The position numbers and the translations under genes were made by a program. The notes under the pieces are model-generated. The model had not been told where the DNA came from. It saw only the letters and a program-made list of their open reading frames with translations, and did not search any database. From NCBI RefSeq assembly GCF_003286915.1, contig NZ_QMFY01000001.1:1-64000 (forward strand): a stretch of DNA of 64,000 nucleotides, in the 5' to 3' direction. This document shows, piece by piece, positions 1 through 9,282 of the stretch (position 1 is its first letter; every line of letters begins with the position of its first letter). This DNA is from Pseudochryseolinea flava. GTDB lineage: Bacteria > Bacteroidota > Bacteroidia > Cytophagales > Cyclobacteriaceae.

Positions 1-1
1 C

Positions 2-226
2 CAAAAAAATGGCATTGAATGGAGCGCTATCCCCAAAGCATCACCACAACAGAACGCGATCATTGAACGATTCAATCGCACCTATCGCGAGGATGTTCTA
101 GATGCTAACATTGTTTTTTCAATCGAACACGCGCAGCAACTAACCGATGCGTGGCTGATCGAATACAACACAGTGCGAGAGCATGAAGCGCTCGGATACA
201 AAACACCAGCCTCTTATGCAGCATAA
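2..226 (+). pseudogene. IS3-type transposase, C-terminal end (cut by window edge)
   Basis: This is the last 74 codons of a DDE-type integrase-core transposase; the 5' part lies outside the window, so whether the full gene is intact cannot be seen. The sequence shows SPQQNAIIERFNRTYRED followed by YNTVREHEALGYKTPASY. That is the end of the rve domain in IS3/IS481-type transposases: the Glu of IIERFN is the third catalytic acid, and the N-x-x-R-x-H-x-x-L-x-x-x-P-x-x-Y tail is characteristic. It catalyses strand transfer of the element. No clear terminal inverted repeat is visible downstream, so the right end of the element cannot be placed. Confidence 0.85.
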
Positions 227-1461
227 GGTTTTTTTAGGCATATGCCCTCCAGAATATTTGAAAATGAAAAAGGATGTTGACTCAACAACATCCCTTTCAA
301 TGATCGACATTCTGTCGGGAGAACCTATCCCTGGCAGGTTGCTCCTCAGCAGAGCCTTGCTTCTGTTTTGGTTCAACAACACAAAATTCAAATCAGCAAA
401 CTATATTTACAACCTGTTCAAATTCACAGCCACTTTCACGCTTCACCCCTAGCCCCTAAAGGGGGAAACTATTTCAATTAATATTCATGTGTGATGAGCT
501 ATTAGGGATAAAGGGTGCAAAGAAGTAACATCTACTGCGTTCAGAAACGTCATCCTGGCTTCATCCTCTAGAGAAGCTATAGACATCCTTTCATTTTCTC
601 CAGATGTCCTCCATACGCGTCCAGTAGTTCTATCATTGTTCTATAGATGTTGGTTCATCACGCTATAGATGACGTATCATAAATTTCGGTGTTTGGTTCA
701 TTTTTCTCTCATCGCGCGTTCATTATTCTCTTATTAATTCGCAGTTTCTCCAGATGTCCTTTCATTGCGCTCTCATAATTCTGCATATCTCCCCTAGGAA
801 GATGCGGTGTTTGTTTCATAGAATGGGTCGTTTATGAAGCAAATAGGGAAGCTACACGGGAAGATCTTTAAAGCTAAAAGCTTAAAGTCGAAGACGGCGC
901 GTTTCGCGACGCAGAAAGTTTAAAGTTGAAAGTGGAAAGTTGAAAGTTGAAGACGGCGCGTCTAACCACAGGAAAGCTTCGAGTTGCGAGAAATGCGGTA
1001 GACGTCAGGAAGGCTGCGAGCTCCTTGGCTAGCATGCCTTAAGGTGAACGATTTTTTTACCGCAAAGTCGCGAAAGTGCGGAGGTGCGCGGAGGGACACG
1101 GTAAAAAGCATTCAACACCAACACGTCAACACGTTCCTAGAAAGCTGCGAGCTACGAGCTACGAGTTGCGAGAAATGCGCTTGTGAGAAAGCTGCGAACA
1201 CCATGAACGATGCATTCAACACCAACACGTCAACACACCAACACTTCAACACGTTTCTAGAAAGCTGCGAGCTATGAGCTTCGAGTTGCGTGTAGCTACG
1301 TTGCCTCACCTCACTCTTGAACACCTGAACACTTGAACACTCGAACACTTTAACACCTTAAGCCTTGACAATGCTCAGACATTTCCATAAATTATTCTAC
1401 GTTTCGTTTTCAATCATTGAAGCGAGCGGAACAGTTTTTTTTACCTAAATAAACCACAGAG
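227..1461. repeat. Gene-free stretch of short imperfect direct repeats
   Basis: No believable gene is present over 1.2 kb. Instead there are short repeats. TTCTCCAGATGTCCT occurs at 596-610 and 746-760. CGGTGTTTGGTTCAT at 687-701 recurs with one change at 805-819. GAAGACGGCGCGT occurs at 890-902 and 949-961, separated by AAAGTTGAAAGT-type runs. A 60-80 bp unit occurs at 1109-1170 and 1213-1290; it starts CATTCAACACCAACACGTCA and ends GCTGCGAGCT..CGAGTTGCG. The stretch 1314-1362 repeats GAACACTT-like octamers. The open frames on both strands here are by-products of this low complexity. The function is unknown; the region looks like a spreading intergenic repeat next to an IS. Confidence 0.7.
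272..293 (-). terminator. Hairpin with minus-strand U-run
   Basis: An 8-bp perfect stem (GGATGTTG / CAACATCC) with a 6-nt loop lies 45 bases after the transposase stop. Read on the minus strand it is followed by TTTTT, so it would terminate transcription entering from the right. No minus-strand gene is seen there, so it may be part of the IS end. Confidence 0.35.
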
Positions 1462-2481
1462 ATGAGAACAGTTACAAAACTCAGGTTACTGATGATCGCC
1501 ATCGTGTTGGCATCAGGTACAGCATTAGCACAGAAAAAAAAGCAAGACGCAGCGCCACCAACAGACGCCAGCCGGTTCAATTGGGATAAATCTAAAATCA
1601 TCCCTAAACTCGAACGGCTCGCTATCGTTGAGCTAACCGTCAATTATAAACTCACCACAACAGCAAAAACCATTACGCAAGAAGATCGCTCCGGCGGTAA
1701 AATCGCGGGTGCGCGCGTAACTGGATTTCTAGAATTTACCGACAGCGAACCAACTCAGGCCGATTACCAAGCCATCACCGATCACTTCTATCGTTACTTT
1801 CAAAAGAAACTTAAAGAAAACGGTATCGACACCGTTGGTTGGGATCAAGTGACAGCTTCCGAATTCTATCAAAAGAGTGGCGGCGAAGAAGGTGAAAAAG
1901 AAGATGCGCAGAAAGAAGGCGGTGGAAATAAATGGGTGACCAGCACGGCTAACAAAGGCAAAGTGATTCACAAAGGTCTCACTGGTTTTGCTGGCGGAAA
2001 AGGAAAACGCGCGATGGAGTTCGGCAAGGAATTCGGTACCGCTGCGACCTTCAAAGTAAATGTCGACTTCGCTGACGTCATGGTAAACCTGGATATCAAA
2101 TCAACAGACCGAAGGGATGTCGGTGGTGGATGGTACTATCCTGCAACTACATCGAAGAAATATACGTGGGGCGTTCATGCACAGATGATGGTGGGCGACC
2201 AAGAAAATAAAGAGTACACCTACATCTGGGCAGGCAAAGGCTTTCCTGAATTTCTAATGCAATGGAGCGATATTCCCGTTGCTGGTGAATATGCAGAGTC
2301 GGTTACAGAAGATGTTTCCAAAGCTAGAAGTGGGCTCGCAAAAGGATTTGCATTCCGAAAAGAACTCGACCCTGTATTGATTCAAACATCTCGTGAAAAA
2401 TATATTGCCGCGGCGAGAAATGCCGTCGAAAAATGGGTAGACGCTTTTGTTACACGCGCTGTTCAAATGCGAAAATCCTAA
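1462..2481 (+). CDS. Secreted protein of unknown function
   Basis: A 339-aa protein with a clear Sec signal peptide (MRTVTKLRLLMIAIVLASGTALA, cleavage before QKKK), so it is exported to the periplasm or outer membrane. I do not recognise a named family. The mature part is rich in Lys, Asp and Gly, has a charged low-complexity stretch near residues 138-153 (GEEGEKEDAQKEGGG), and a well-ordered second half with aromatic residues (GGGWYYPATTSKKYTWGV). It sits alone, followed by a strong bidirectional terminator, and reads in the opposite direction to the next four genes. The start is the only ATG that gives a signal peptide. It is most likely a conserved Bacteroidota hypothetical protein. Confidence 0.8.
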   Translation: MRTVTKLRLLMIAIVLASGTALAQKKKQDAAPPTDASRFNWDKSKIIPKLERLAIVELTVNYKLTTTAKTITQEDRSGGKIAGARVTGFLEFTDSEPTQADYQAITDHFYRYFQKKLKENGIDTVGWDQVTASEFYQKSGGEEGEKEDAQKEGGGNKWVTSTANKGKVIHKGLTGFAGGKGKRAMEFGKEFGTAATFKVNVDFADVMVNLDIKSTDRRDVGGGWYYPATTSKKYTWGVHAQMMVGDQENKEYTYIWAGKGFPEFLMQWSDIPVAGEYAESVTEDVSKARSGLAKGFAFRKELDPVLIQTSREKYIAAARNAVEKWVDAFVTRAVQMRKS

Positions 2482-2507
2482 AGTCAATCGCCGACGATAC
2501 ATTTAAC

Positions 2508-2541
2508 AAAAAAAGCGCAGTGAGTACCTGCGCTTTTTTTT
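2508..2541. terminator. Bidirectional intrinsic terminator
   Basis: The stem GCGCAG / CTGCGC (2515-2520 with 2528-2533) has a 7-nt loop, a run of A before it and of T after it. It can therefore end transcription of the secreted-protein gene on the plus strand and of the convergent hypothetical gene on the minus strand. Confidence 0.9.
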
Positions 2542-2556
2542 ATTGGTATCATGATG

Positions 2557-2874
2557 CTAGATCATCCACTCGTTAAACTTATGTCCGGTATAAAACCGGC
2601 GCTCAATGGCATCGAGAATCATCTCGCGCTTTGCTTTCAAAGCGTTCCGCTCCTGCGGTGTTCGTAAATTCAGAATATACTTTTCGTCCTTCTCCGGGAT
2701 CGCAGCATCGGATTTATACAATGGCCAAAAACTATCTTCACGCACATAGTTCATCAGTTGTGTACTTGTGATGCCATTCTGCTTCATCGTCGAAACGAGA
2801 TGCGCTGTTGATATCGATTCATCCATGATCGCGGTTTTAACAATCCACTCGATCAGTTGTATTCCTTGAAGCAT
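2557..2874 (-). CDS. Small hypothetical protein
   Basis: A 105-aa protein of unknown family with no signal peptide or membrane segment. It is mostly helical in appearance and ends KAKREMILDAIERRFYTGHKF. It lies just upstream of the shared terminator and 42 bases downstream of another small minus-strand gene, so the two may be co-transcribed. The first codon is an ATG, but MDESISTAHLV eighteen codons in could also serve. No function can be given from the sequence. Confidence 0.6.
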   Translation of the reverse strand: MLQGIQLIEWIVKTAIMDESISTAHLVSTMKQNGITSTQLMNYVREDSFWPLYKSDAAIPEKDEKYILNLRTPQERNALKAKREMILDAIERRFYTGHKFNEWMI

Positions 2875-2916
2875 ATAGCGTAATGTAAACTTATTGTACT
2901 CAAAACGTCTCCATCG

Positions 2917-3267
2917 CTACTCTCGTCCGGCAAAATGACTTAACATCTCATCGCGCCTATCGGCGTCAATCGATTCAACCACAAACAACACATCGCCATT
3001 CACCGTCCACTTTGTGTTTGGCTTTTCATCAAAAGCATTTGCTTCCCCTATCTCGTTCGCATCATCATATGACGCTGCAAATATTACCGTAATCGCAATC
3101 ATGTTGTCGGTACCCTTAAATTTAAATCCTTGCACAATTGCATCAGACCGCTTCAATTCGTTCGCACCAAACAACACCTGCTCAAGTTTTACATCGACGT
3201 TGTTCAGAAAAAATTCAACACGCCGTCGGTTAGGATGATCAAGATCCAAAGCAAAATTATTCTTCAT
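2917..3267 (-). CDS. Small hypothetical protein
   Basis: A 116-aa protein with no recognised domain. It begins MKNNFALDLDHPNRRRVEFF, contains alternating strand-like segments (MIAITVIFAAS, GDVLFVVESI) and no export signal, so a small cytoplasmic alpha/beta protein is likely. It is followed by another small gene on the same strand. Function unknown. Confidence 0.6.
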   Translation of the reverse strand: MKNNFALDLDHPNRRRVEFFLNNVDVKLEQVLFGANELKRSDAIVQGFKFKGTDNMIAITVIFAASYDDANEIGEANAFDEKPNTKWTVNGDVLFVVESIDADRRDEMLSHFAGRE

Positions 3268-3330
3268 GTGAATAGCAAGTTATGGATTTTGTGGGAATGA
3301 TCATCAAAGCATAGTCGCTACCATGTTCTG

Positions 3331-3894
3331 TTATTGATCGCGTTTATATTGGTTTGCTACAACGCCATTAGAAAATGCCATGGACTTGATGAGCGTTAAC
3401 TTATGCTGGCCATCAAAAATAATCTTGCCGGCGCCAATTGCTACAGGATTCACAAGCAAGTGAAATTCATCTACGAGGTTTTGCTTGATCAACGCCGACG
3501 CGAAGCTTGCACCACCATAGACAATGATATCTTTCCCGGGAAGATCTTTCAATTTTGTTACTACCGATGTTAGGTCACCCTGCTCAAGCGTTGTGTTCTC
3601 GCCTAGCGGTGAGCGAAACGTTTTACTGAAAATAATTTTGGGCGTCGACACAAACGTTTTTGCATACTCCCACTCCGCATCACCTTTTTTTATTTTTGTT
3701 ACATGCTCCCAATGGGGAACCGCTTCTTCAGCCATTTTTCGCCCGAGCAGTATAGTATCCATCGACGTGGTGAGGTCTTTTAAATATTGAACTTGCCGTT
3801 CATCTGTCTCCGGTGTCATCCAATCAAGTTGCCCCTGCGATCCGGCTACGTATCCGTCAAGTGTAATTTGCATCTGAAGTTTTAGTTTTCTCAT
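3331..3894 (-). CDS. Dihydrofolate-reductase-like (RibD C-terminal) oxidoreductase
   Basis: A 187-aa protein of the RibD C-terminal / DHFR-like fold, common as a stand-alone NADPH-dependent reductase of unknown substrate. The family hallmarks are visible: a start MRKLKLQMQITLDGYVAG, then TILLGRKMAEE (the LLGRKT-like nucleotide-binding turn) and DIIVYGGASFASALI near the C-terminus (the GG.. loop contacting NADPH). The frame stays open 21 codons further upstream, but homologues of this family start with the M-RKL..SLDG pattern, so 3894 was chosen. It is unlikely to be the riboflavin enzyme itself because the deaminase half is missing. Confidence 0.85.
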   Translation of the reverse strand: MRKLKLQMQITLDGYVAGSQGQLDWMTPETDERQVQYLKDLTTSMDTILLGRKMAEEAVPHWEHVTKIKKGDAEWEYAKTFVSTPKIIFSKTFRSPLGENTTLEQGDLTSVVTKLKDLPGKDIIVYGGASFASALIKQNLVDEFHLLVNPVAIGAGKIIFDGQHKLTLIKSMAFSNGVVANQYKRDQ

Positions 3895-4078
3895 CGTAAT
3901 ACCATTAGATTCAACGATCAAATGATAAAATTCTGATGCCTTTGTGTCGACGGTCATCCTAATTACTACAGTACCGAAAGCGTGAATTCAGCTTGTTTCG
4001 CCACAATGTCGGGTGAATGTCGGGTATTTGTAGTTGTGTTGGCTTGCGCTCACTGCGGTTATTTGTCAAAAAACTTTT

Positions 4079-4612
4079 ATGAAAACAGGTGAACTAATAA
4101 AACAGCTCAGGTTAAAAAAGGGTATCACCCAAGATGAACTTGCAGAACGAACCGACATCAGCGTCCGCACGATTCAGCGCATCGAAAGTTGCGAAGTCGA
4201 TCCGCGCGCCTACACCCTTCAATCTATCGCCACAGCTTTAGAAGTAGATTTCGAAATGTTGGCCGGAACCGAAGACAAACCCGAAGCAGGCAATCCAAAA
4301 AATGAAGAAAGTAAATGGCTCCCATTGATACACTTGAGTGGCTTGCTACTGCTCATCATCCCGCCAATTATTCTCTGGATATGGAAACGCGATAAAGTCG
4401 AAGACATACAACGCCACGCATACGATGTCATCAATTTCCAACTCAGCATGACACTCTACCTTCTGCCGTGCGCGCTCTTTCACATCATACCTTTTCTCAT
4501 CGTGCTTGGCATATATAGTCAAGTAGTCATTATCGTGAACACGATGAAAGTGACAAGCTCCCGTCCGTACAAATATCCGTTGACAATTAAGTTTTTAAAA
4601 CAACAGGCGTAG
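4079..4612 (+). CDS. XRE-family regulator with membrane DUF4870 domain
   Basis: A 177-aa protein. Residues 1-62 form a helix-turn-helix of the XRE/Cro type (ELIKQLRLKKGITQDELAER then SVRTIQRIE). The C-terminal half (about 85-165) is a membrane domain with three hydrophobic spans of the DUF4870 type (HAYDVINFQLSMTLYL). It would be a membrane-anchored DNA-binding regulator whose signal is unknown. An in-frame upstream ATG at 4034 would add 15 residues unrelated to the HTH fold, so the ATG at 4079 was chosen. The next gene begins 17 bases later and could be co-transcribed. Confidence 0.85.
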   Translation: MKTGELIKQLRLKKGITQDELAERTDISVRTIQRIESCEVDPRAYTLQSIATALEVDFEMLAGTEDKPEAGNPKNEESKWLPLIHLSGLLLLIIPPIILWIWKRDKVEDIQRHAYDVINFQLSMTLYLLPCALFHIIPFLIVLGIYSQVVIIVNTMKVTSSRPYKYPLTIKFLKQQA

Positions 4613-4629
4613 CCATAAACATCAATCCC

Positions 4630-6267
4630 ATGAAGCGTTGTATCTATTTCCTTTTTCTGATAGCTTATTGCGCAGCAGGAACAAGTTCATTGCATGCTTG
4701 CCAACCTGATTCATTAACGCAGATCATCGATTCGATCCTTTTCAATCACACTGGATCAGATCGGCCAGGTGCAACGATCGGCGTTATCAAAGATGGTGAA
4801 CTCATTTTTCAAAAGGGATATGGTATGGCGAACATTGAATCGCACACGCCTAACCATCCCCAAGTTACTTACAACATCGCTTCCGGTAGTAAACAGTTCA
4901 CGGCTGCCATCATCGTATCGCTTGCCAGAGAAAATAAGTTAAAGCTCACCGACGACGTACGAAAGTATATTACCGAACTTCCCGATTACGGTAAAACAAT
5001 CACCCTAGAAAATCTTCTTTATCATACCAGCGGCTTACGCGATTACCTGGTACTGATGTGGCTCACTGGCAAAAGTTTCGAAGAAAAGTTCACCAATGCA
5101 GATGCGCTGAAAATAATTACAACACAAAAAAAGCTAAGTTTCACGCCAGGAGAGCGGTGCACTTACAGTAACACCAACTACCTTCTTTTGGCGGAAGTTG
5201 TTCAGCGCGTAACCAAGAAATCGCTGGCACAATATGCTGAACGACATTTATTCAACGTACTGGGTATGCGCAAATCCGGTTTTGGTCGGCAGATGAATGT
5301 TGAAGGTAACAGCGTGAGTTATTACAAATCCGAAAAAGGATACGCGCCATTCAAAAACAACAATATAACGGCCGGGGATGGCGGAATGATCACCACGCTG
5401 CCGGACTTGTTACAATGGGATCGCTCATTTTACGACAGCTCGTCATTAGCACACCACATCCTTACGCGCGGCAAATTGAATGGGGAAGAACTTCGCTTCG
5501 GAATGGGTATCATCGCATCGCGTTACCGCGGTGACGAGGTTCATACACATCCCGGTGCATTTCTGGGGTACCGCTCCGAGATTTTACGCTTCCCGCAAAG
5601 TCGCATCACCATTGTTTGTCTTGCAAACGCAACAGACATCAATCCCGAACATATCACACGTGCCATCGCAGACCGTTACATTTTCGGAGCACAAACTGTT
5701 GTACGTCATCCCAAAACTAACACGCTGAACGCAGCTCAGATCAGCGCTATGATTGGAACATACCGCGTGAATAATACTATCTGCGTCGACATCAGAAATG
5801 AGGATGGCATCCTGACAGGGCAGGGTACAGGACAACCAAAAGAAATTTTACACGCGGCATCACACGACACCCTACTGATTGGCGAAACTAGTGACCGTGT
5901 GGTTTTCGAAAGTTTCGAGCATAACAAATTCCAAAAAATAATCATACAACAAAAACATGGTAATACAACGGCCCAACGATTGGTTCCAGCAACTGCTGAA
6001 GAGCATTCGCAGTTCACCGGCGAATACTACTGCGAAGATCAAAACACGTCATATCATTTTTACAGTGAAAACGATGCGTTATGGTTTAAAGTTGGTACCA
6101 ATCCGCCCGTAAGCGTAGAGGCATTTAAAAATCAGATGCGTATTACGTTCTCTTACTTTGATCTGGAACGTGCTTCGATCGATTTCAAGGTCAACATGGA
6201 CGGTAGCATACGAGGATTCGTTTTAAACACTGGGCGTATACGTGATCTTGAGTTTGTAAAAAGGTAA
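4630..6267 (+). CDS. Exported serine hydrolase, beta-lactamase (class C/PBP) family
   Basis: A 545-aa protein with a Sec signal peptide. Residues about 28-350 form a beta-lactamase/DD-peptidase fold. The nucleophile motif is S85-G-S-K88, the second motif is YSN near residue 179, and an H-x-G element HPGAFLGYRSE lies near residue 305. The C-terminal 170 residues look like the beta-rich accessory domain often fused to such esterases (FTGEYYCEDQNTSYHFY). Family members are esterases, D-aminopeptidases or PBP-like proteins; the substrate cannot be inferred. The gene follows the XRE/DUF4870 gene by 17 bases on the same strand. There is no evidence for antibiotic resistance. Confidence 0.9.
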   Translation: MKRCIYFLFLIAYCAAGTSSLHACQPDSLTQIIDSILFNHTGSDRPGATIGVIKDGELIFQKGYGMANIESHTPNHPQVTYNIASGSKQFTAAIIVSLARENKLKLTDDVRKYITELPDYGKTITLENLLYHTSGLRDYLVLMWLTGKSFEEKFTNADALKIITTQKKLSFTPGERCTYSNTNYLLLAEVVQRVTKKSLAQYAERHLFNVLGMRKSGFGRQMNVEGNSVSYYKSEKGYAPFKNNNITAGDGGMITTLPDLLQWDRSFYDSSSLAHHILTRGKLNGEELRFGMGIIASRYRGDEVHTHPGAFLGYRSEILRFPQSRITIVCLANATDINPEHITRAIADRYIFGAQTVVRHPKTNTLNAAQISAMIGTYRVNNTICVDIRNEDGILTGQGTGQPKEILHAASHDTLLIGETSDRVVFESFEHNKFQKIIIQQKHGNTTAQRLVPATAEEHSQFTGEYYCEDQNTSYHFYSENDALWFKVGTNPPVSVEAFKNQMRITFSYFDLERASIDFKVNMDGSIRGFVLNTGRIRDLEFVKR

Positions 6268-6392
6268 CTCACTCAATCCACAGTGGATACCAAATCACGA
6301 AACAAACTGACAAAAGTCTTACTTTCCAACAAGCACCATGGTAATACAATGAACATCAGCATTTAACGCCACGTAATATTTTTTTCACCTGC

Positions 6393-6436
6393 CTGATCTA
6401 AGTCATAACGGGGGCGGCACTTTCGATCTAGATTTG
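6393..6436 (+). promoter_or_regulatory. Crp/Fnr-type site plus -7 box, TonB-receptor operon
   Basis: The palindrome CTGATCTAAGTCAT (6393-6406) fits the N-TGA-N6-TCA-N pattern seen at six other places in this window. A perfect Bacteroidota -7 element TAGATTTG lies at 6429-6436, its first base 29.5 nt from the palindrome centre. The predicted transcription start falls at about 6441, on the GTG start codon, so the message would be leaderless or nearly so. Confidence 0.65.
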
Positions 6437-6440
6437 ACAT

Positions 6441-6821
6441 GTGAAGAAAGTCATCTCATTTGCGCTTATCGTATTAATGTCTATCCAGAGCATTTACCAG
6501 CTTGGCGTAATTGGGTACTTCCAAGTCAACAAGACATACATCGCAGAAGTGCTTTGCATCAACAAGGACAAGCCACTTTTGAGCTGCCACGGAAAATGTT
6601 TTCTGAAACGAAATTTAAACGAGCGCGACAAGACCGACACAGCGCGCGCACTAGGTAAAAACAAAGTTGAAATTCCGACTTTTATAGTAACAGAAGCGTG
6701 CACGTTGTTATTGCGCTGTGCGACCTCATACGTTACAAATTCAACGTATACAACGATCTACGCGTTCACCTACACACCATTCACTTTTCATCCACCATGC
6801 TGCCCGTTGAATAAAGTTTAA
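6441..6821 (+). CDS. Small membrane-anchored protein with C-x-x-x-C motif
   Basis: A 126-aa protein that begins with GTG and has an N-terminal hydrophobic segment (KKVISFALIVLMSIQSIYQL). It then carries the signature INKDKPLLSCHGKCFLKR, in which Cys-His-Gly-Lys-Cys could bind a metal, and a C-terminal HPPCCP. I know this type only as small hypothetical proteins encoded just before TonB receptors in Bacteroidota. It starts an apparent operon with the TonB receptor and the BNR-type lipoprotein (gaps 79 and -4 bases). The GTG start is supported by the signal-like N-terminus and by the promoter position. A metal, perhaps copper, handling role is inference. Confidence 0.75.
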   Translation: MKKVISFALIVLMSIQSIYQLGVIGYFQVNKTYIAEVLCINKDKPLLSCHGKCFLKRNLNERDKTDTARALGKNKVEIPTFIVTEACTLLLRCATSYVTNSTYTTIYAFTYTPFTFHPPCCPLNKV

Positions 6822-6900
6822 TCGTCATTCAAACTATTCACGGCCATACGGCAAGTCTTCCGCGTGAAGACATGAACGCCCATGGCCAAAATTCAACACC

Positions 6901-9282
6901 ATGAAAAGTATATTTCCATTCCTTCTGTTTCTTACCATTCTTTATAGCGCTGCACTTTGTCAGAACATCTGCAAAGGAAAAATATTTGACAGCGAGACCA
7001 ACGAACCGCTCGTCGGTGCCGCTGTTATAATCGCCGGCACACCATTGGGCAACGTCACTGATCTTGATGGGGTGTTTCTAATTGATGCGCCTACGCCTTT
7101 CGATTCCATTGTCGTCTCCTACCTTGGCTATGAGCGAAAAACGATTTTCGTATCGGGAAGAGAAATCATAGTTGCCTTACAGTCATCCACCAACAACCTT
7201 CAGCAAATCGTTGTTACTGCAAATCGTGAGGCATCGCTGCGAACGGAATCGCCTGTAGCCATTAGCAAAATATCAGCTGCAACGATCAACGACACAAAAC
7301 CTATTCTCCTTACGGAATTGCTCAACAAAGTTCCTGGCGTTGTGATGCTAAACTATAATAATGAACAGCATGCTATGTCTATTCGACAACCGATGGGCAC
7401 CTCGTCTTACTTCCTTTATCTTGAAGACGGGCTACCGGTGCGCCCTATGGGCATCTTCAATCATAACGCGTTAATTGAGATGAACATCTTGGGTATTTCA
7501 AACATTGAGGTGGTGAAAGGCCCTGCCTCGTCGTTGTATGGTCCTGAGGCTGTGGGTGGCGCCATTAACTTCATTACAAGAAAACCGTCCGCAGTTCCTA
7601 CTTTCCAAATCGGCGTTGCCGGCGATGCATGGGGATATAAAAGAATTCAATATGGTGCGGGTGGAGTGATTGGTAAAAAATTAGGCGTGCACATTAGTGG
7701 ATTCGAAGCGAACCAACGCAACGCATGGCAAACTTATTCTGACTACAAAAAATCTTCCGTGAATTTACGCGTTGACTATTCCCTCTCAAAACGCACAAAG
7801 CTTAGCGGCGCATTTTCGGGAAACGAGTATTATTCAGATATGGCTGGCAGTGTCGATAGTTTAGCATTCTACAACCGTGAATATTCAAGCACGACTGACT
7901 TCACGTATCGCAACGTGCATTCGCAGCGAATACGTTTTTCCATCAACCATCAATGGAACGATGGTCAGGAAACATTGCTTACGGTTGCCTATCGTGATAA
8001 TTACATAGAACAAAATCCAAACTATGCTATTCGCTGGACAAGTGGAAGTGAAACAGCTTCGGGAGAACGAAATCGGAATTCGTTCTACAGCCGCGTCGCG
8101 CTCGTGCAGCACAGTGTAAAGTTTAACTTTCTTGATTCAAAACTATTAGCGGGAGGAAGCTTCGACTACTCACCCACAACATATTGGGCATATAAAATCG
8201 ATATGGCTGCGCAACTGCGCCCCGATGGAAAATCTGTTGAACGTTATCGCATCCTGCAAGAGCAACCAGACCAGTTCCTATCAAACTATCAAGCCGATCT
8301 CAGCAATTACGCCTTGTATTCACAATTCGAAGCAAGCCTTCATAGCAGAATACGTGTTACCCTTGGGGTTCGCTACGATAGGATGGCCTTCGATTATCTT
8401 AATCGGCTTGAAGCGAGTACGGGTAAAAAGTCATTTGAACAAGTTACACCCAAGATCGGTGCGACATTCGATTTACTACGCGACAAAGGTTTATACGTAA
8501 ACTATAGCCAAGGTTTTTCACCACCGGGACTCACCTCTATCTTCAGAAAGAAACCGGGCATGTCTGGTGCGACTTCCGAGTTCTACTACAATCTTGAGCC
8601 GGCACGGTTCAACAACATTGAGATAGGCGGATGGGGCGCATTCTTAGATAGCAAAGTGTATGTAGATCTAGCGGTTTATCAAATGATAGGACACAAAGAG
8701 TTGCTTAATATTCGACAGACAGATAACACGACCGATTATCAAAGTGCCGGGAAGACATTGCACCGTGGCATTGAATATGGATTTACGTTTAAGCCTACAC
8801 CGGAATTGTTTATCCGTTTCGGTGGCACCAATGCGATACACCGTTTCGAAGATTTTACGCTCAGTGCCAGAACTTCAGACCAAACAAAAAATGTAGACGG
8901 CAACGAAATGCCACAGTCGCCGCGATGGATCGCCAATAGCGAAGTCACCTACAAACCTAATTATGTCGACGGTTTTAGTGTTTCGATTGAATGGCAGCGT
9001 ATCGGAAGTTGGTTTCAAGATCAAACCAACAACGTGAAATATGATGACAAAGGGCTGCTTGGATTTCGCGGCGTGAGCTATCTAAATCTTCGCATGGGAT
9101 ACGAAGTAAAGGGCTTCGAGTTTTTCACCAATGTGATAAACATTACGGATGAACTTTATGCAAATGCTGCCACAAGAGGAAATGGAGTACACGACAGAAC
9201 AACTTTTACACCCGCCGCACCGCGAACATTTGTACTCGGACTTCAGTACACGTTTAAAGGGACACAAAAATCCGTACTATGA
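6901..9282 (+). CDS. TonB-dependent outer-membrane receptor (candidate copper receptor)
   Basis: A 793-aa protein. A Sec signal peptide (to about residue 21) is followed by a carboxypeptidase-regulatory-like domain (about 25-100; GKIFDSETNEPLVGAAVIIAG), a plug domain (about 115-225; ETPVAISKI-like segment, EVVKGPASSLYGPEAVGGAI), and a 22-strand beta-barrel ending in a C-terminal aromatic segment (TFVLGLQYTF). It imports a ligand across the outer membrane with TonB energy. The ligand is not evident from the protein. It shares a predicted Crp/Fnr-type promoter with the nos genes and is followed, with a 4-bp overlap, by a Cys-rich lipoprotein. This makes copper supply for N2O reductase a plausible role, comparable with OprC/NosA. 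An iron chelate or B12 receptor remains possible, the latter because a B12-dependent reductase lies close by. Confidence 0.9.
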   Translation: MKSIFPFLLFLTILYSAALCQNICKGKIFDSETNEPLVGAAVIIAGTPLGNVTDLDGVFLIDAPTPFDSIVVSYLGYERKTIFVSGREIIVALQSSTNNLQQIVVTANREASLRTESPVAISKISAATINDTKPILLTELLNKVPGVVMLNYNNEQHAMSIRQPMGTSSYFLYLEDGLPVRPMGIFNHNALIEMNILGISNIEVVKGPASSLYGPEAVGGAINFITRKPSAVPTFQIGVAGDAWGYKRIQYGAGGVIGKKLGVHISGFEANQRNAWQTYSDYKKSSVNLRVDYSLSKRTKLSGAFSGNEYYSDMAGSVDSLAFYNREYSSTTDFTYRNVHSQRIRFSINHQWNDGQETLLTVAYRDNYIEQNPNYAIRWTSGSETASGERNRNSFYSRVALVQHSVKFNFLDSKLLAGGSFDYSPTTYWAYKIDMAAQLRPDGKSVERYRILQEQPDQFLSNYQADLSNYALYSQFEASLHSRIRVTLGVRYDRMAFDYLNRLEASTGKKSFEQVTPKIGATFDLLRDKGLYVNYSQGFSPPGLTSIFRKKPGMSGATSEFYYNLEPARFNNIEIGGWGAFLDSKVYVDLAVYQMIGHKELLNIRQTDNTTDYQSAGKTLHRGIEYGFTFKPTPELFIRFGGTNAIHRFEDFTLSARTSDQTKNVDGNEMPQSPRWIANSEVTYKPNYVDGFSVSIEWQRIGSWFQDQTNNVKYDDKGLLGFRGVSYLNLRMGYEVKGFEFFTNVINITDELYANAATRGNGVHDRTTFTPAAPRTFVLGLQYTFKGTQKSVL

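Noticed and set aside
183-452. 89-codon open frame after the transposase
   Set aside because: It overlaps the transposase end in another frame and runs through a hairpin; its composition does not look like a protein.
1044-1348. Two opposed open frames of 77-78 codons
   Set aside because: They follow the low-complexity repeats and encode repeated peptides only because the DNA repeats.
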